This document shows, one piece after another, positions 1 through 7,015 of a stretch of 15,958 bases of DNA. Position numbers and translations under genes: made by a program. Source of the stretch: Eggerthellaceae bacterium UBA3686 (GTDB taxonomy: Bacteria > Actinomycetota > Coriobacteriia > Coriobacteriales > Eggerthellaceae); NCBI GenBank assembly GCA_002371495.1, contig DFIX01000056.1, positions 1 through 15,958 on the forward strand, read 5' to 3'. Position 1 is the first letter of the stretch; every line of letters starts with the position of its first letter. The notes below the pieces were generated by a model. That model was not told where the DNA came from and ran no database searches. It saw only the letters and a program-made list of their open reading frames with translations.

Positions 1-57
1 CACTTGACAAAACTATAGGAACACCCCCCAACTCATTCTGTGCAAAGCGACAAAACA

Positions 58-148
58 TTATCACTGATAACATTTCTTCAATAATCCTCTTGCATTTCCG
101 ATTCTAAGTTATATAGTTATCACTGTTAACATTATCGGTGATAACATT
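58..148 (+). promoter_or_regulatory. Triple operator array in front of the TetR gene
   Basis: Three copies of a 17-bp element lie at 58-74 (TTATCACTGATAACATT), 117-133 (TTATCACTGTTAACATT) and 132-148 (TTATCGGTGATAACATT). The first 13 bases of each form a palindrome, perfect at 58-70 (TTATCA, C, TGATAA). Copies two and three share two bases, so their centres are 15 bp apart; copy one lies 59 bp upstream of copy two. Palindromes of this size just before a TetR gene are the usual sites of autoregulation. That this TetR binds them is inferred. Confidence 0.75.
90..117 (+). promoter_or_regulatory. Probable promoter of the TetR gene
   Basis: A -35-like TTGCAT (90-95) and a -10-like TATAGT (112-117) are 16 bp apart, and the second operator copy starts at the last base of the -10. 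A repressor bound at 117-148 would cover the transcription start. The match to the sigma-70 consensus is moderate. Confidence 0.45.
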
Positions 149-177
149 ATGTAAGTCGTAAGGAGCGGCGGATCGTA

Positions 178-960
178 ATGGCAAGTGCGAAACGCAAATA
201 TATCGAGGCTGCATACGAGCTACTTGCTCGCGATGGCCTGGAGGGCGTTTCGATCCGCAAGGTGGCCGACGAAGTCGGCTGCAGCTCTGCGGCGCTGTAT
301 CGGCATTTCCCCGATATCGACAAGCTCGTAGCCGTTGCCTCGATCCGCTTCCTGCGCGACTACATCGAGGACGCCCGCCTTCTTTCGAAGGTGGACCTCA
401 ATCCGCTTGAGCTGAACCTCCAGCTGTGGGAATGCTTGGCGTACTACTCGTTCCGCAACGCGGATGTGTACGACAACCTGTTCTTTGGAATGAGCGAAGG
501 CGACATGTATGCCACCGCCATCAAAGAATACTTTACCGAGTACCCCGAAGACCTTTCGGGGTTGAAGGACTTCATGCTCGACATGTTCAAGAACGCGACC
601 ATCGCCGAGCGTGACTCGATTCTGCTCAACCGAGCCGCGCAGAGCGGTATGCTCTCACGCGACGCGGCTGCTTACTTGTGCAAGATTGACACGTACTTGT
701 TCAGGGGCATGCTGGCTGATGTTCGCGGACGCGATTTAGATGAAGAAGATTATCGCTGGATTACCAGGGAATTCATGGATCTGGTGATTCGCAGCTATAC
801 GACCCAACTCGAGGAAGGCTATTCGATTCTCGTCGTTTCGCCCGACTTCGTAGCTTCCAATCCTCTGCGCGATGCCGACGCCAGGGCGTCGTATCGCGTG
901 AAGGTTATCCCTTTTGAACATGGAAAACAACCCGGGGGAAGGGAGAAGGCCTCAGCTTGA
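178..960 (+). CDS. TetR/AcrR-family transcriptional regulator
   Basis: This is a one-component repressor of 260 residues. The N-terminal HTH is clear: residues 6-50 carry the family pattern of a helix ending in LLARDG, then SIRKVADEVG, then the recognition segment SSAALYRHF (36-44). The rest is a helical ligand-binding region with no family I recognise, somewhat longer than usual for TetR proteins (about 190-230 residues). The ATG at 178 follows an AAGGAG (160-165) with a rather long 12-nt spacer; no better start is visible. The promoter carries three palindromic operators, so it is probably autoregulated. The BCCT/methyltransferase block begins 227 nt downstream on the same strand, which makes it a candidate target, but no further full copy of the operator was noticed there, so the link rests on proximity only. 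Confidence 0.9.
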   Translation: MASAKRKYIEAAYELLARDGLEGVSIRKVADEVGCSSAALYRHFPDIDKLVAVASIRFLRDYIEDARLLSKVDLNPLELNLQLWECLAYYSFRNADVYDNLFFGMSEGDMYATAIKEYFTEYPEDLSGLKDFMLDMFKNATIAERDSILLNRAAQSGMLSRDAAAYLCKIDTYLFRGMLADVRGRDLDEEDYRWITREFMDLVIRSYTTQLEEGYSILVVSPDFVASNPLRDADARASYRVKVIPFEHGKQPGGREKASA

Positions 961-968
961 AAACAGGT

Positions 969-986
969 TGCCCGTACGAACGGGCA
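969..986 (+). terminator. Hairpin after the TetR gene
   Basis: A perfect 7-bp stem, TGCCCGT (969-975) with ACGGGCA (980-986), and an ACGA loop lie 8 nt after the TetR stop. There is no T run directly behind it; a run of six T occurs about 50 nt further on, near 1040. It probably separates the TetR transcript from the transporter gene, as terminator or 3'-end stabiliser. Confidence 0.4.
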
Positions 987-1017
987 TCGTAAGCAGACCG
1001 GACTATTCCGGCCCTAG

Positions 1018-1098
1018 GCACTTCAATTCTGCAAGGTAGTTTTTTCTGCAAGTCATAGTTCGTTTCGCAAAACCTCTTCATGAGGTCTGCTGAAGTGC
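1018..1098. other. Long-range inverted repeat in the gap before the first transporter
   Basis: GCACTTCA (1018-1025) is the exact reverse complement of TGAAGTGC (1091-1098). The enclosed loop contains a smaller ACCTC/GAGGT hairpin (about 1071-1085) and a direct repeat of CTGCAAG flanking a T run. This could be a structured leader of the transporter gene or chance. A TTGACA lies at 1114-1119, but no convincing -10 follows it. Confidence 0.25.
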
Positions 1099-1187
1099 GC
1101 TCTTTCATACGAATTGACAGGCTCCGGCTGTGCGGGGCTTAGGAGCTTGTTGTCAAAAGTCGGATAAGGAAAAGAAAGGTAGGTAGC

Positions 1188-2735
1188 ATGGAACAAAAGA
1201 AAGATAGGACAGTGCTGATCATTTCAGCCGCCATCGTAGCCGCGTTCGTGATATTCGGCGCGGCGGCACCCGAGGCGTTGAATGAAGTTGCAAACGTGCT
1301 GTTCAGCGTGTTCACGGGTGGCTTCGGCTGGCTGTACTTGCTGACGGTGTTCCTCATGGTCATCTTCGCGATAGCCGTGGGCCTCAGCAAATACGGAAAG
1401 ATCAAGCTCGGCCACGATGACGACGAGCCGGAGTTCTCGAACTTCTCGTGGTTCGCCCAGCTTTTCGGCGGCGGCATGGGCATTGGTTTGGTGTTCTGGA
1501 GCGTTGCAGAGCCCATCAGCGATTTCATGGCCCCTCCGAGCGCCGACCCGCTGACCAACGAAGCTATGCATGAAGCAATGCAGACCGTGTTCTTCCATTG
1601 GGGAATCTCGCCGTGGGTTATCTTTGCCGTAGCCGGCTTGGGGCTTGGTTACTTCGCATTCCGCAAAGATCGCCCCTTCCTCGTAAGTTCTGCTTTCGAG
1701 CCGCTGCTGGGCGACAAGGTTAACGGTCCCATTGGCAAGGCGATTGACATCCTGGCCGTTTTCGCAACGATTTTCGGCGTGGCAACGAGCCTCGGCTTGG
1801 GTACCGTGCAAATTACCGGCGGCCTGAACTACGTGTACGGCATCGAGAGTTCTACGCTTCTGAACTGCGTAATAATCGCCGGCATTACCGCACTGTTCAC
1901 GCTGGCGACGCTGTCGGGCCTCGGCAAGGCCATGCAGATCGTAGCCGACGTCAAGGTGTACCTGTCCATCGCGTTCATGGTATTCATCTTCATCTTCGGT
2001 GGCGCGGTCTTCATCTGCAACATCTTGGTCACTGACCTGGGTGGGTATTTGCAGAACTTCATCCACAAGAGCCTTTGGATGGAAAACGCCGACTTTGTTC
2101 AGGGTTGGACCGTCTTCTACTGGGCATGGTGGATTGCCTGGGCGCCGTTCTGCGGCCAGTTCGTAGCGCGCGTGTCCCGTGGCCGCACCATTCGCCAGTA
2201 CTTGTTCGCGGTCATGCTCCTTCCCGCCGGCTTCTGCGTGATCTGGCTGGCCATCTACGGTGGCGCCGCCTTTAACCTCGACGCGACCGTTGCCAACGGG
2301 GCTATCCAGGCGGCTGTTAGTGCCGACACCACCAACGGCCTGTTCGCTCTGTTGCAGCAGCTGCCGCTTTATCAGGTGACCGCACCTTTGGCCATCGTTC
2401 TCATCGTCGTGTGTTTCTGGGGCTCGGCCAACTCCGCCACGTTCGTCCTGTCGATGCTCACTGATGGCGGCAACATGGATCCTTCCAAGCCGCTGCGCGT
2501 TGGTTGGGGCGTTGCGCAGGGCGCAACCACGATTATCTGCATCATCGTCGGCGGTGCAGGCATCCTCAAGGTGCTGCAGACGCTCTCGATCGCAGCAGCC
2601 TTCCCGTACATGTTCGTGATCATCTTCATGATGGTGTCGATGGCCATGGCGTTGAAGAACGACCCAGCAGTTCAAGAAGACCCGGATGAAGAATCGTCTG
2701 GGACGGAGGCTCTGGTCGCTCAGCAAGAAGGCTAG
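1188..2735 (+). CDS. BCCT-family betaine/carnitine/choline-type transporter (first copy)
   Basis: This 515-residue integral membrane carrier has about twelve hydrophobic segments and the expected BCCT length. Signature features are the glycine-rich unwound helix GGGMGIG (94-100) followed by LVFWSVAEP, and the tryptophan box FYWAWWIAWAPF (310-321) followed by the R-x-S-R-G-R-T stretch; in BetP and CaiT this box binds the quaternary ammonium group. The TM8 region reads GSANS (412-416) where BetP has a T-S pair that helps form the Na2 sodium site, so the threonine is lost here and coupling may differ from the second copy. The acidic tail (490-515) is probably cytoplasmic. The start is supported by an AAAGG-type ribosome site at 1174-1178. 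It lies upstream of the MttB-family gene, so it probably imports (or exchanges) that enzyme's methylated amine substrate. Which betaine is carried cannot be read from the sequence. Confidence 0.93.
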   Translation: MEQKKDRTVLIISAAIVAAFVIFGAAAPEALNEVANVLFSVFTGGFGWLYLLTVFLMVIFAIAVGLSKYGKIKLGHDDDEPEFSNFSWFAQLFGGGMGIGLVFWSVAEPISDFMAPPSADPLTNEAMHEAMQTVFFHWGISPWVIFAVAGLGLGYFAFRKDRPFLVSSAFEPLLGDKVNGPIGKAIDILAVFATIFGVATSLGLGTVQITGGLNYVYGIESSTLLNCVIIAGITALFTLATLSGLGKAMQIVADVKVYLSIAFMVFIFIFGGAVFICNILVTDLGGYLQNFIHKSLWMENADFVQGWTVFYWAWWIAWAPFCGQFVARVSRGRTIRQYLFAVMLLPAGFCVIWLAIYGGAAFNLDATVANGAIQAAVSADTTNGLFALLQQLPLYQVTAPLAIVLIVVCFWGSANSATFVLSMLTDGGNMDPSKPLRVGWGVAQGATTIICIIVGGAGILKVLQTLSIAAAFPYMFVIIFMMVSMAMALKNDPAVQEDPDEESSGTEALVAQQEG

Positions 2736-2749
2736 AGCGGCGAACGACC

Positions 2750-2831
2750 GGCCAGGGAGCTGAAGTGCGGCCAAGCTCAAACAGCTCCCCGGCCCAAAGG
2801 CAACCCCCCGGCACGTCGGCAACGGGCCGGG
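2750..2831 (+). terminator. Tandem GC-rich hairpins between transporter and methyltransferase
   Basis: First hairpin: GGCC (2750-2753) and GGGAGCTG (2755-2762) pair with CAGCTCCC (2782-2789) and GGCC (2791-2794), with one A/C mismatch. Second hairpin: CCCGGC (2807-2812) pairs with GCCGGG (2826-2831). No T run follows either one. They could be a partial terminator or a processing/stability element letting the methyltransferase message accumulate independently of the transporter message. Confidence 0.45.
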
Positions 2832-2888
2832 TAGTGCAAGCAAAGAGTGTATAGCAAGGTTGGGAACAATCGGAAGAAAGGAAAGATC

Positions 2889-4349
2889 ATGTCCCGAATC
2901 CCCACTCAAAGCGTACTGACCGACAATCAGGTCGACCGCATCAACGAAGAGGTCATGAAGATCTTGACCGAGATCGGCGTTGATTTCGAGTACGCTCCGG
3001 CAGTCGAGGTCCTGAAGGCCCATGGCTGCAAGGTCGAAGGCTCGCGCGTCTACTTCGACCGCGCATTCGTCGAGGCTCGCATTGCCGAGGCTCCCAGCGA
3101 GTTCACGTTGAAGGCTCGCGATGAGAAGAAGAGCACCCCGGTTCGCGACGGTAGCTTCATCCTGACCCCGTCTTATGGCCCTCCGTTCGTCTACGAGCTC
3201 GACGGCACCCGTCGTGGCACGACGTCCGAGGACTACAACAACGTCGTTAAACTGTGCCATATGAGCCAGAACATCAACCACACCGGCCACAACGTCGTTG
3301 AGATGTGCGATTATCCCGACGAGATTCGTCACCTCAAGATGATCGAGTCCCACATCAAGTACTCCGACAAGGCCTTCATGGGCGCCGCTCACGGTTCCGT
3401 TTGCGCTAAGGACACCGTCGAGATGTGCAAGATTCTGTACGGCATGGACGACGAGACCATCAAGAACACCCCGATCGTCAACACGTTGATCAACTCCATC
3501 ACGCCGCTGAAGTACGACGAGCGCATGGCTTCCGCTCTGATGACCTACGCTGAGTACGGTCAGTCCAACATGATCTCCTCGCTGGTCATGAGCGGTTCTA
3601 CCGGCCCCGTGACCATGGTCGAGACGCTGTCGCTGCAGCTGGCCGAGACTCTCGCAGGCCTGTGCCTGAACGAGTGCATCCGTCCGGGCTCCCCGGTCAT
3701 CCTGGGTTCCACTTCTGGCCCGGCCGACTTCGCCAGCATGGCGCTTTCGATCGGCAACTCCGAGGTCGCCCTCTACACCTCCGCGACCGCCCAGATGGGT
3801 CGCTTCTACGGTGTCCCGACCCGTGGTGGCGGCGGCCTGAACGACGCCATCCTGACCGACGCGCAGGCTGGCCTCGAGTCCATGCTCACGCTGCTCACGG
3901 CTGCCACCTCCGGCACCGCCTTCATCCTGCATGCTGCCGGCATCATGCATTACTACAACGCCTTCAGCTACGAGAAGTTCATCCTCGACGACGAAATTGC
4001 CGGTTGGTGCAACAAGTACATCAACGGCTACAACTTCGACGAAGAGCGCTTCATCTTCGAAGATGTCGAGGAAGTCGGCCCTGGCGGACACTTCCTGTAT
4101 CAGGATTCCACGATGGACTACATGGACGAACTGCGTCGTCCGCTCATCTCCAACCGCAAGGATTACGAGGGCTGGGAGGCCGCTGGCGCCAAGTCGCTCG
4201 ACAAGGTCTGCTACGACCGTTGGACCAAGCAGCTCGAGGAGTACGTGGCTCCCGAGATGGACGAGGCTGTCGAGGCCGAGCTCAACGCTTACATCGAGAA
4301 GCGCTGCAACGAGCTCATCGGCTCCTGCCCCGCGCTGTACACTCGTTAG
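2889..4349 (+). CDS. MttB-family (COG5598) cobalamin-dependent quaternary-amine methyltransferase, non-pyrrolysine
   Basis: The 486-residue product is a TIM-barrel methyltransferase of the trimethylamine methyltransferase superfamily. Members without pyrrolysine (MtgB for glycine betaine, MtpB for proline betaine, MtcB for carnitine, MtyB for gamma-butyrobetaine) move a methyl group from a quaternary amine to a Co(I) corrinoid protein. No in-frame TAG interrupts the gene; in true MttB the pyrrolysine lies near the stretch aligned with residues 309-331 here (GVPTRGGGG, then DAQAGLES). Other family features are SGSTGPVTMVE (235-245), SGPADFASMA (276-285) and the late PGGHFL (398-403). The ATG at 2889 follows AAAGGA at 2877-2882; an in-frame GTG at 2847 would add 14 basic residues with no good ribosome site. 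The flanking BCCT carriers point to a betaine-like substrate. Codon use is very biased to C-ending codons, as in fhs, suggesting high expression. The exact substrate is unknown. Confidence 0.9.
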   Translation: MSRIPTQSVLTDNQVDRINEEVMKILTEIGVDFEYAPAVEVLKAHGCKVEGSRVYFDRAFVEARIAEAPSEFTLKARDEKKSTPVRDGSFILTPSYGPPFVYELDGTRRGTTSEDYNNVVKLCHMSQNINHTGHNVVEMCDYPDEIRHLKMIESHIKYSDKAFMGAAHGSVCAKDTVEMCKILYGMDDETIKNTPIVNTLINSITPLKYDERMASALMTYAEYGQSNMISSLVMSGSTGPVTMVETLSLQLAETLAGLCLNECIRPGSPVILGSTSGPADFASMALSIGNSEVALYTSATAQMGRFYGVPTRGGGGLNDAILTDAQAGLESMLTLLTAATSGTAFILHAAGIMHYYNAFSYEKFILDDEIAGWCNKYINGYNFDEERFIFEDVEEVGPGGHFLYQDSTMDYMDELRRPLISNRKDYEGWEAAGAKSLDKVCYDRWTKQLEEYVAPEMDEAVEAELNAYIEKRCNELIGSCPALYTR

Positions 4350-4366
4350 TTTCCTAACGGATTTAA

Positions 4367-4391
4367 GGGGCGGCTCCATGTGGGCCGCCCC
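4367..4391 (+). terminator. Hairpin after the methyltransferase gene
   Basis: A perfect 8-bp stem, GGGGCGGC (4367-4374) with GCCGCCCC (4384-4391), encloses a 9-nt loop 17 nt after the stop codon. There is no T run behind it, so termination may be partial. Confidence 0.55.
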
Positions 4392-4419
4392 ACCCACTCT
4401 TAGCGGAGTCAAGCCTTAT

Positions 4420-4576
4420 GTGCTTTCACGTGGGCAACCCGGTTTTGGTTTCCGACTCAGCCCAAGGCCGGGTTTCCCATGTGAGCGCACGATGGAAAGC
4501 ACCAATCCCATTCGCAGCGCCCGATGCATAGCCAATGCATCCGGGGTGGTTCGTTTAGCCCCATTGCACGACGAAC
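4420..4576 (+). promoter_or_regulatory. Structured leader before the second BCCT gene
   Basis: Three hairpins lie in this 250-nt gap. The largest is a 71-nt imperfect hairpin at 4420-4490: GTGC/GCAC, then CACGTGGG/CCCATGTG with one G-T pair, then ACCCGG/CCGGGT, the stems separated by small internal loops. Next comes GATGCAT (4524-4530) with ATGCATC (4536-4542), then GTTCGT (4550-4555) with ACGAAC (4571-4576). The start codon follows at 4600. I do not recognise a known riboswitch; it may be an attenuator, an RNA-stability element or a repeat-derived sequence. Confidence 0.35.
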
Positions 4577-4599
4577 GAATTCGAGATGGGGGGTAATGC

Positions 4600-6177
4600 A
4601 TGAACAAGAACGAGTTCAAGAATCCGGCTTTTCTCATTGCACTCATTTTGTGTGCTGTCATGGCCGTTTGGGCTATCGTCCTCAAGGACAACTTCACAGA
4701 CGTGTCCAACGCCGTTTTCAACTTCTTGACGGTCGACTTTGGCTGGCTGTACTTGCTCGTCATGCTCGCATTCGTCATATTTGCGCTGGCCATCGCTTTT
4801 TCACGTTGGGGAAACATCAAGCTCGGCCCCGATGATTCGAAGCCCGAGTATTCGACGGTTTCATGGTTTGCCATGCTGTTCGGATGTGGCATGGGCGTCG
4901 GCCTGGTGTTCTGGGGGATTGCTGAGCCCATTTCGCATTATGTCGGACCCATGGCGGGCATCGAAGCATCGTCGCCCGAGGCTGCTCGATTCGCTATGTC
5001 CGCATCGTTCATGCACTGGGGCATCCATCCGTGGGCTAACTACGCGATCATCGGTTTGGCCTTGGGGTACTTCATGTACCGCAAAGGCAAGATGGCGCTG
5101 ATCAGCTCGGCGCTTTCACCAGTACTCGGCGAGAAGCACACCAAAGGCGCTCTGGGCAAGCTCGTCGACATCTTGGCATTGTTCGCCACCATGGCGGGCG
5201 TCGTCACGTCGCTCGGCTTGGGCGTTCTTCAGATTAACGCCGGGCTGAACTACCTGTTCGGTATTCCGACCAACCTCACGGTTCAAATCGCGATTATCCT
5301 GATCATTTCCGTGATATTCATCGGGTCGGCAGTGCTCGGCATCGAGAAGGGCATCAAGATCATTTCGGACGCGAATCTTTACATCGCGATCGCGGTGCTC
5401 ATCGTTTGCTTCATTGTAGGGCCGAAAACCGATGTCCTGAACAACCTCGTTTGCGGTCTGGGCGACTACATCGGCGACTTCTTCCCGGCCAGCTTGGGTA
5501 TGTCGGCGTATGGCGATAACAGCTGGATGCTCGGCTGGCGCATTTTCTACTGGGCATGGTGGATCGCATGGGCACCGTTTGTCGGCGTGTTCATCGCGCG
5601 CATTTCCAAGGGCCGTACAGTGCGCGAGTTCGTCTTGGGCGTTGTGCTTGTTCCGGCAGTTGCGTCCATTCTGTGGTTCGCCGTATTCGGATCGATGGGT
5701 CTTTCGCTCGCTACGAGCGGTGCGCTTGACCCCGAGGCAGTCGCATCGGTTGCTGCGTCCCCCGAAACCGGCCTGTTCCTCGTGTTGGGCCAGTACCCCA
5801 TCGGTATCGTAATTTCGGTCGTCATGTTGGTGCTCATCTGCACGTTCTTCATCACATCCGCTAATTCCGGCACATTCGTGTTGGGCATGCTCTCAAGCGA
5901 CGGCAACATGAATCCTCCCAATGCCAAGAAGATCCTGTGGGGTATCGTGCTGACCGCCATGGCAATTGGCTTGCTAATTGCAGGAGGCCTGAAGCCATTG
6001 CAGACCATCTCGATTGCAGCGGCGTTCCCATTCGTATTCATCATGATTGCGGCAATGGTGTCGGTCGTGAAGGGGCTTGCCCACGACAAGGATACGCCCA
6101 ATGTCGGAGACCCCGATTTCGTACCTGATGATGATTCGGCCAGGTTGCTTGACGAGACGTCTGCGTCAGAAGGGTAG
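4600..6177 (+). CDS. BCCT-family betaine/carnitine/choline-type transporter (second copy)
   Basis: This 525-residue transporter is a clear paralogue of the one at 1188-2735: both share the FGWLYLL entry, the GMG(I/V)GLVFW helix (residues 97-105 here), the FYWAWWIAWAPF box (316-327), the GRT(V/I)R loop and the QT(I/L)SIAAAFP segment near the end. Here the TM8 motif reads TSANS (419-423), retaining the T-S pair that in sodium-coupled BetP coordinates Na+, unlike the first copy. The acidic C-terminus (about 496-525) is probably cytoplasmic. The start is an ATG shortly after a G-rich tract (4587-4593) that can serve as ribosome site. Lying downstream of the methyltransferase behind a structured leader, it may be expressed separately. 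Possible roles are a second uptake system or an exporter/exchanger for the demethylated product; the sequence does not decide. Confidence 0.93.
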   Translation: MNKNEFKNPAFLIALILCAVMAVWAIVLKDNFTDVSNAVFNFLTVDFGWLYLLVMLAFVIFALAIAFSRWGNIKLGPDDSKPEYSTVSWFAMLFGCGMGVGLVFWGIAEPISHYVGPMAGIEASSPEAARFAMSASFMHWGIHPWANYAIIGLALGYFMYRKGKMALISSALSPVLGEKHTKGALGKLVDILALFATMAGVVTSLGLGVLQINAGLNYLFGIPTNLTVQIAIILIISVIFIGSAVLGIEKGIKIISDANLYIAIAVLIVCFIVGPKTDVLNNLVCGLGDYIGDFFPASLGMSAYGDNSWMLGWRIFYWAWWIAWAPFVGVFIARISKGRTVREFVLGVVLVPAVASILWFAVFGSMGLSLATSGALDPEAVASVAASPETGLFLVLGQYPIGIVISVVMLVLICTFFITSANSGTFVLGMLSSDGNMNPPNAKKILWGIVLTAMAIGLLIAGGLKPLQTISIAAAFPFVFIMIAAMVSVVKGLAHDKDTPNVGDPDFVPDDDSARLLDETSASEG

Positions 6178-6241
6178 TCGCTTTGTCCGGTGAGGCAGAA
6201 TAGCAATACTGTTTTGCGGATCGTAGGTATTTGGAAACAGT

Positions 6242-6289
6242 CGATGCAAAGGGCGGGGGCGCGTGTGAGCGCCCCCGCCCTTTGCATCG
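6242..6289. terminator. Very stable 21-bp hairpin after the second BCCT gene
   Basis: Bases 6242-6262 and 6269-6289 are perfect reverse complements over 21 bp, with a GTGTGA loop; the inner part is GGGCGGGGGCGC. It lies 64 nt after the stop and has no T run on either side. It would block or slow transcription or protect the 3' end of the mttB/BCCT transcript. Confidence 0.6.
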
Positions 6290-6299
6290 CCGTGTTAAA

Positions 6300-6330
6300 C
6301 ATGATAAATGGTCATGATAAACATGATAAA
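6300..6330. repeat. Three direct CATGATAAA repeats
   Basis: CATGATAAA occurs at 6300-6308, 6313-6321 and 6322-6330, directly after the long hairpin and about 90 nt before the small gene at 6419. It could be a protein-binding array or a short tandem expansion. It shares TGATAA with the TetR operators but lacks their palindrome. Confidence 0.45.
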
Positions 6331-6418
6331 GATTCGCTTTTCAGAACGAAAATGCTATGCGATGCTTGCACATGAACATAGGGATGAGCGTCCAAATCGT
6401 AAACGTACGGAGGGCAAA

Positions 6419-6568
6419 ATGGTCAAGAAAAACAAGGTACATGTTATGACCTGTGGCGCGAGCGCGGTAATTGTCGACGAGGACGGTATGGCTACGACGT
6501 CGGTCGACATGCTCGTAAACGGCGTGAAAAAACTGTTGTCGAGGAACGATCGCCGCAAGACCGCCTAA
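6419..6568 (+). CDS. Small protein of 49 residues, function unknown
   Basis: I do not recognise this family. The ATG at 6419 follows a good CGGAGGG ribosome site (6409-6415), so I prefer it to an in-frame GTG at 6308 that would add 37 residues of less protein-like sequence. The product is basic at both ends, with a single cysteine in the motif TCGAS (residues 12-16), then VIVDEDGMATTSVDML and a short amphipathic helix ending in a cluster of Arg/Lys. It has no signal peptide or membrane segment. A strong terminator follows at 6604, so it looks like an independent monocistronic gene between the transporter and the convergent regulator. Confidence 0.55.
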   Translation: MVKKNKVHVMTCGASAVIVDEDGMATTSVDMLVNGVKKLLSRNDRRKTA

Positions 6569-6603
6569 ACCCGTCGCGCACAGACTTATGAAATAGCTTT
6601 TGC

Positions 6604-6638
6604 TGCTCCCTGCGAGGTTTCGCGGGGAGCATTCTTTT
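6604..6638 (+). terminator. Intrinsic terminator of the small gene
   Basis: An 11-bp stem with one G-T pair, TGCTCCCTGCG (6604-6614) with CGCGGGGAGCA (6621-6631), has a 6-nt loop and is followed by TTCTTTT. This is a classic rho-independent terminator, 35 nt after the stop at 6568. Confidence 0.8.
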
Positions 6639-6649
6639 GATAAAACAGA

Positions 6650-6692
6650 AGCCAAACGAGTCAAAGGGACTGCCCCTTTGACTCGTTTGGCT
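6650..6692. repeat. Perfect 19-bp inverted repeat
   Basis: Bases 6650-6668 and 6674-6692 are exact reverse complements over 19 bp with an ACTGC loop. It follows the terminator at 6604-6638 by only 12 nt and lacks a T run, so it may be a second, bidirectional barrier to transcription or a palindromic repeat element. Confidence 0.6.
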
Positions 6693-6724
6693 CATAGTCC
6701 TAAGAGTTTGGCAGAGACCAGGAA

Positions 6725-6969
6725 ATGAAGCAGCTGGTCGGAATCATCCAGGTCGAGATGCGCAATCCTTTTGATTTGCGTCATTCTTCGTATGAACGAG
6801 GTGCGGTATATGAACAGCTCGTTTGCGACATGCGTAGTGTTCTGGCCATTGCACAAAAAGCATAGAAGAGTCCGTGCGCACTCTGTGCCATGGTTTGCGT
6901 CGTGCGGACAAGCTCATGAAGGGCGTCGCTTTGCGAGGGAATTACGCGCGTGTTTCCCCCGGAGGGTAA
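6725..6969 (+). pseudogene. Probable small gene interrupted by a -1 frameshift
   Basis: An ATG at 6725 behind an AGGAA-like site opens 46 protein-like codons ending in GIIQVEM, then SYERGAVYEQLVCDM, then SVLAIAQKA and TAG at 6863. One base back (-1 frame) from AGC at 6859, the reading continues as SIEESVRTLCHGLRRADKLM and a further 16 residues to TAA at 6967. Joined at the run of five A (6855-6859), this gives a coherent product of about 81 residues. I do not recognise the family. It may be a pseudogene, a sequencing slip in the A run, a programmed frameshift, or simply a 46-residue gene. The A run is not a canonical slippery heptamer. Confidence 0.35.
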
Positions 6970-6974
6970 CCGCA

Positions 6975-7015
6975 TCGCGATGAGCTAAGGGGATTATCTC
7001 CTTAGCTCATCGCGA
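6975..7015. terminator. Bidirectional hairpin between convergent genes
   Basis: Bases 6975-6990 pair perfectly with 7000-7015 (16 bp), extended by three more pairs, one of them G-T, to a TTA loop. It lies 56 nt beyond the stop of the - strand LysR-corrinoid gene and right after the small + strand reading frame, so it can end transcripts from both sides. No T run is present on either strand. Confidence 0.55.

Noticed and set aside
1111..1145. Sigma-70 promoter for the first transporter at TTGACA 1114-1119
   Set aside because: The -35 is perfect, but the sequence at 16-18 bp (around GCTTAG) is a poor -10, so it is not listed as a feature.
2847..2888. GTG start 14 codons upstream for the methyltransferase
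   Set aside because: No ribosome site lies before it, while the ATG at 2889 has AAAGGA at good spacing and gives the usual family N-terminus.
2889..4349. Pyrrolysine-containing MttB
   Set aside because: There is no in-frame TAG before the terminal stop, so the enzyme belongs to the non-pyrrolysine part of the family.
1224..4412. A 1062-codon open frame on the - strand opposite the transporter and methyltransferase
   Set aside because: It lies antisense to two clearly recognisable genes, has low-complexity composition rich in Val, Asp, His and Arg, and shows no domain; it is a by-product of the strong codon bias of the + strand genes.
4350..4599. Cobalamin riboswitch before the second transporter
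   Set aside because: No B12-box-like sequence was found; the hairpins are real but do not match that architecture.
6855..6861. dnaX-type programmed frameshift heptamer
   Set aside because: The run has only five A before G, and the P-site codon CAA would re-pair poorly after a -1 slip, so a canonical programmed shift is not supported.
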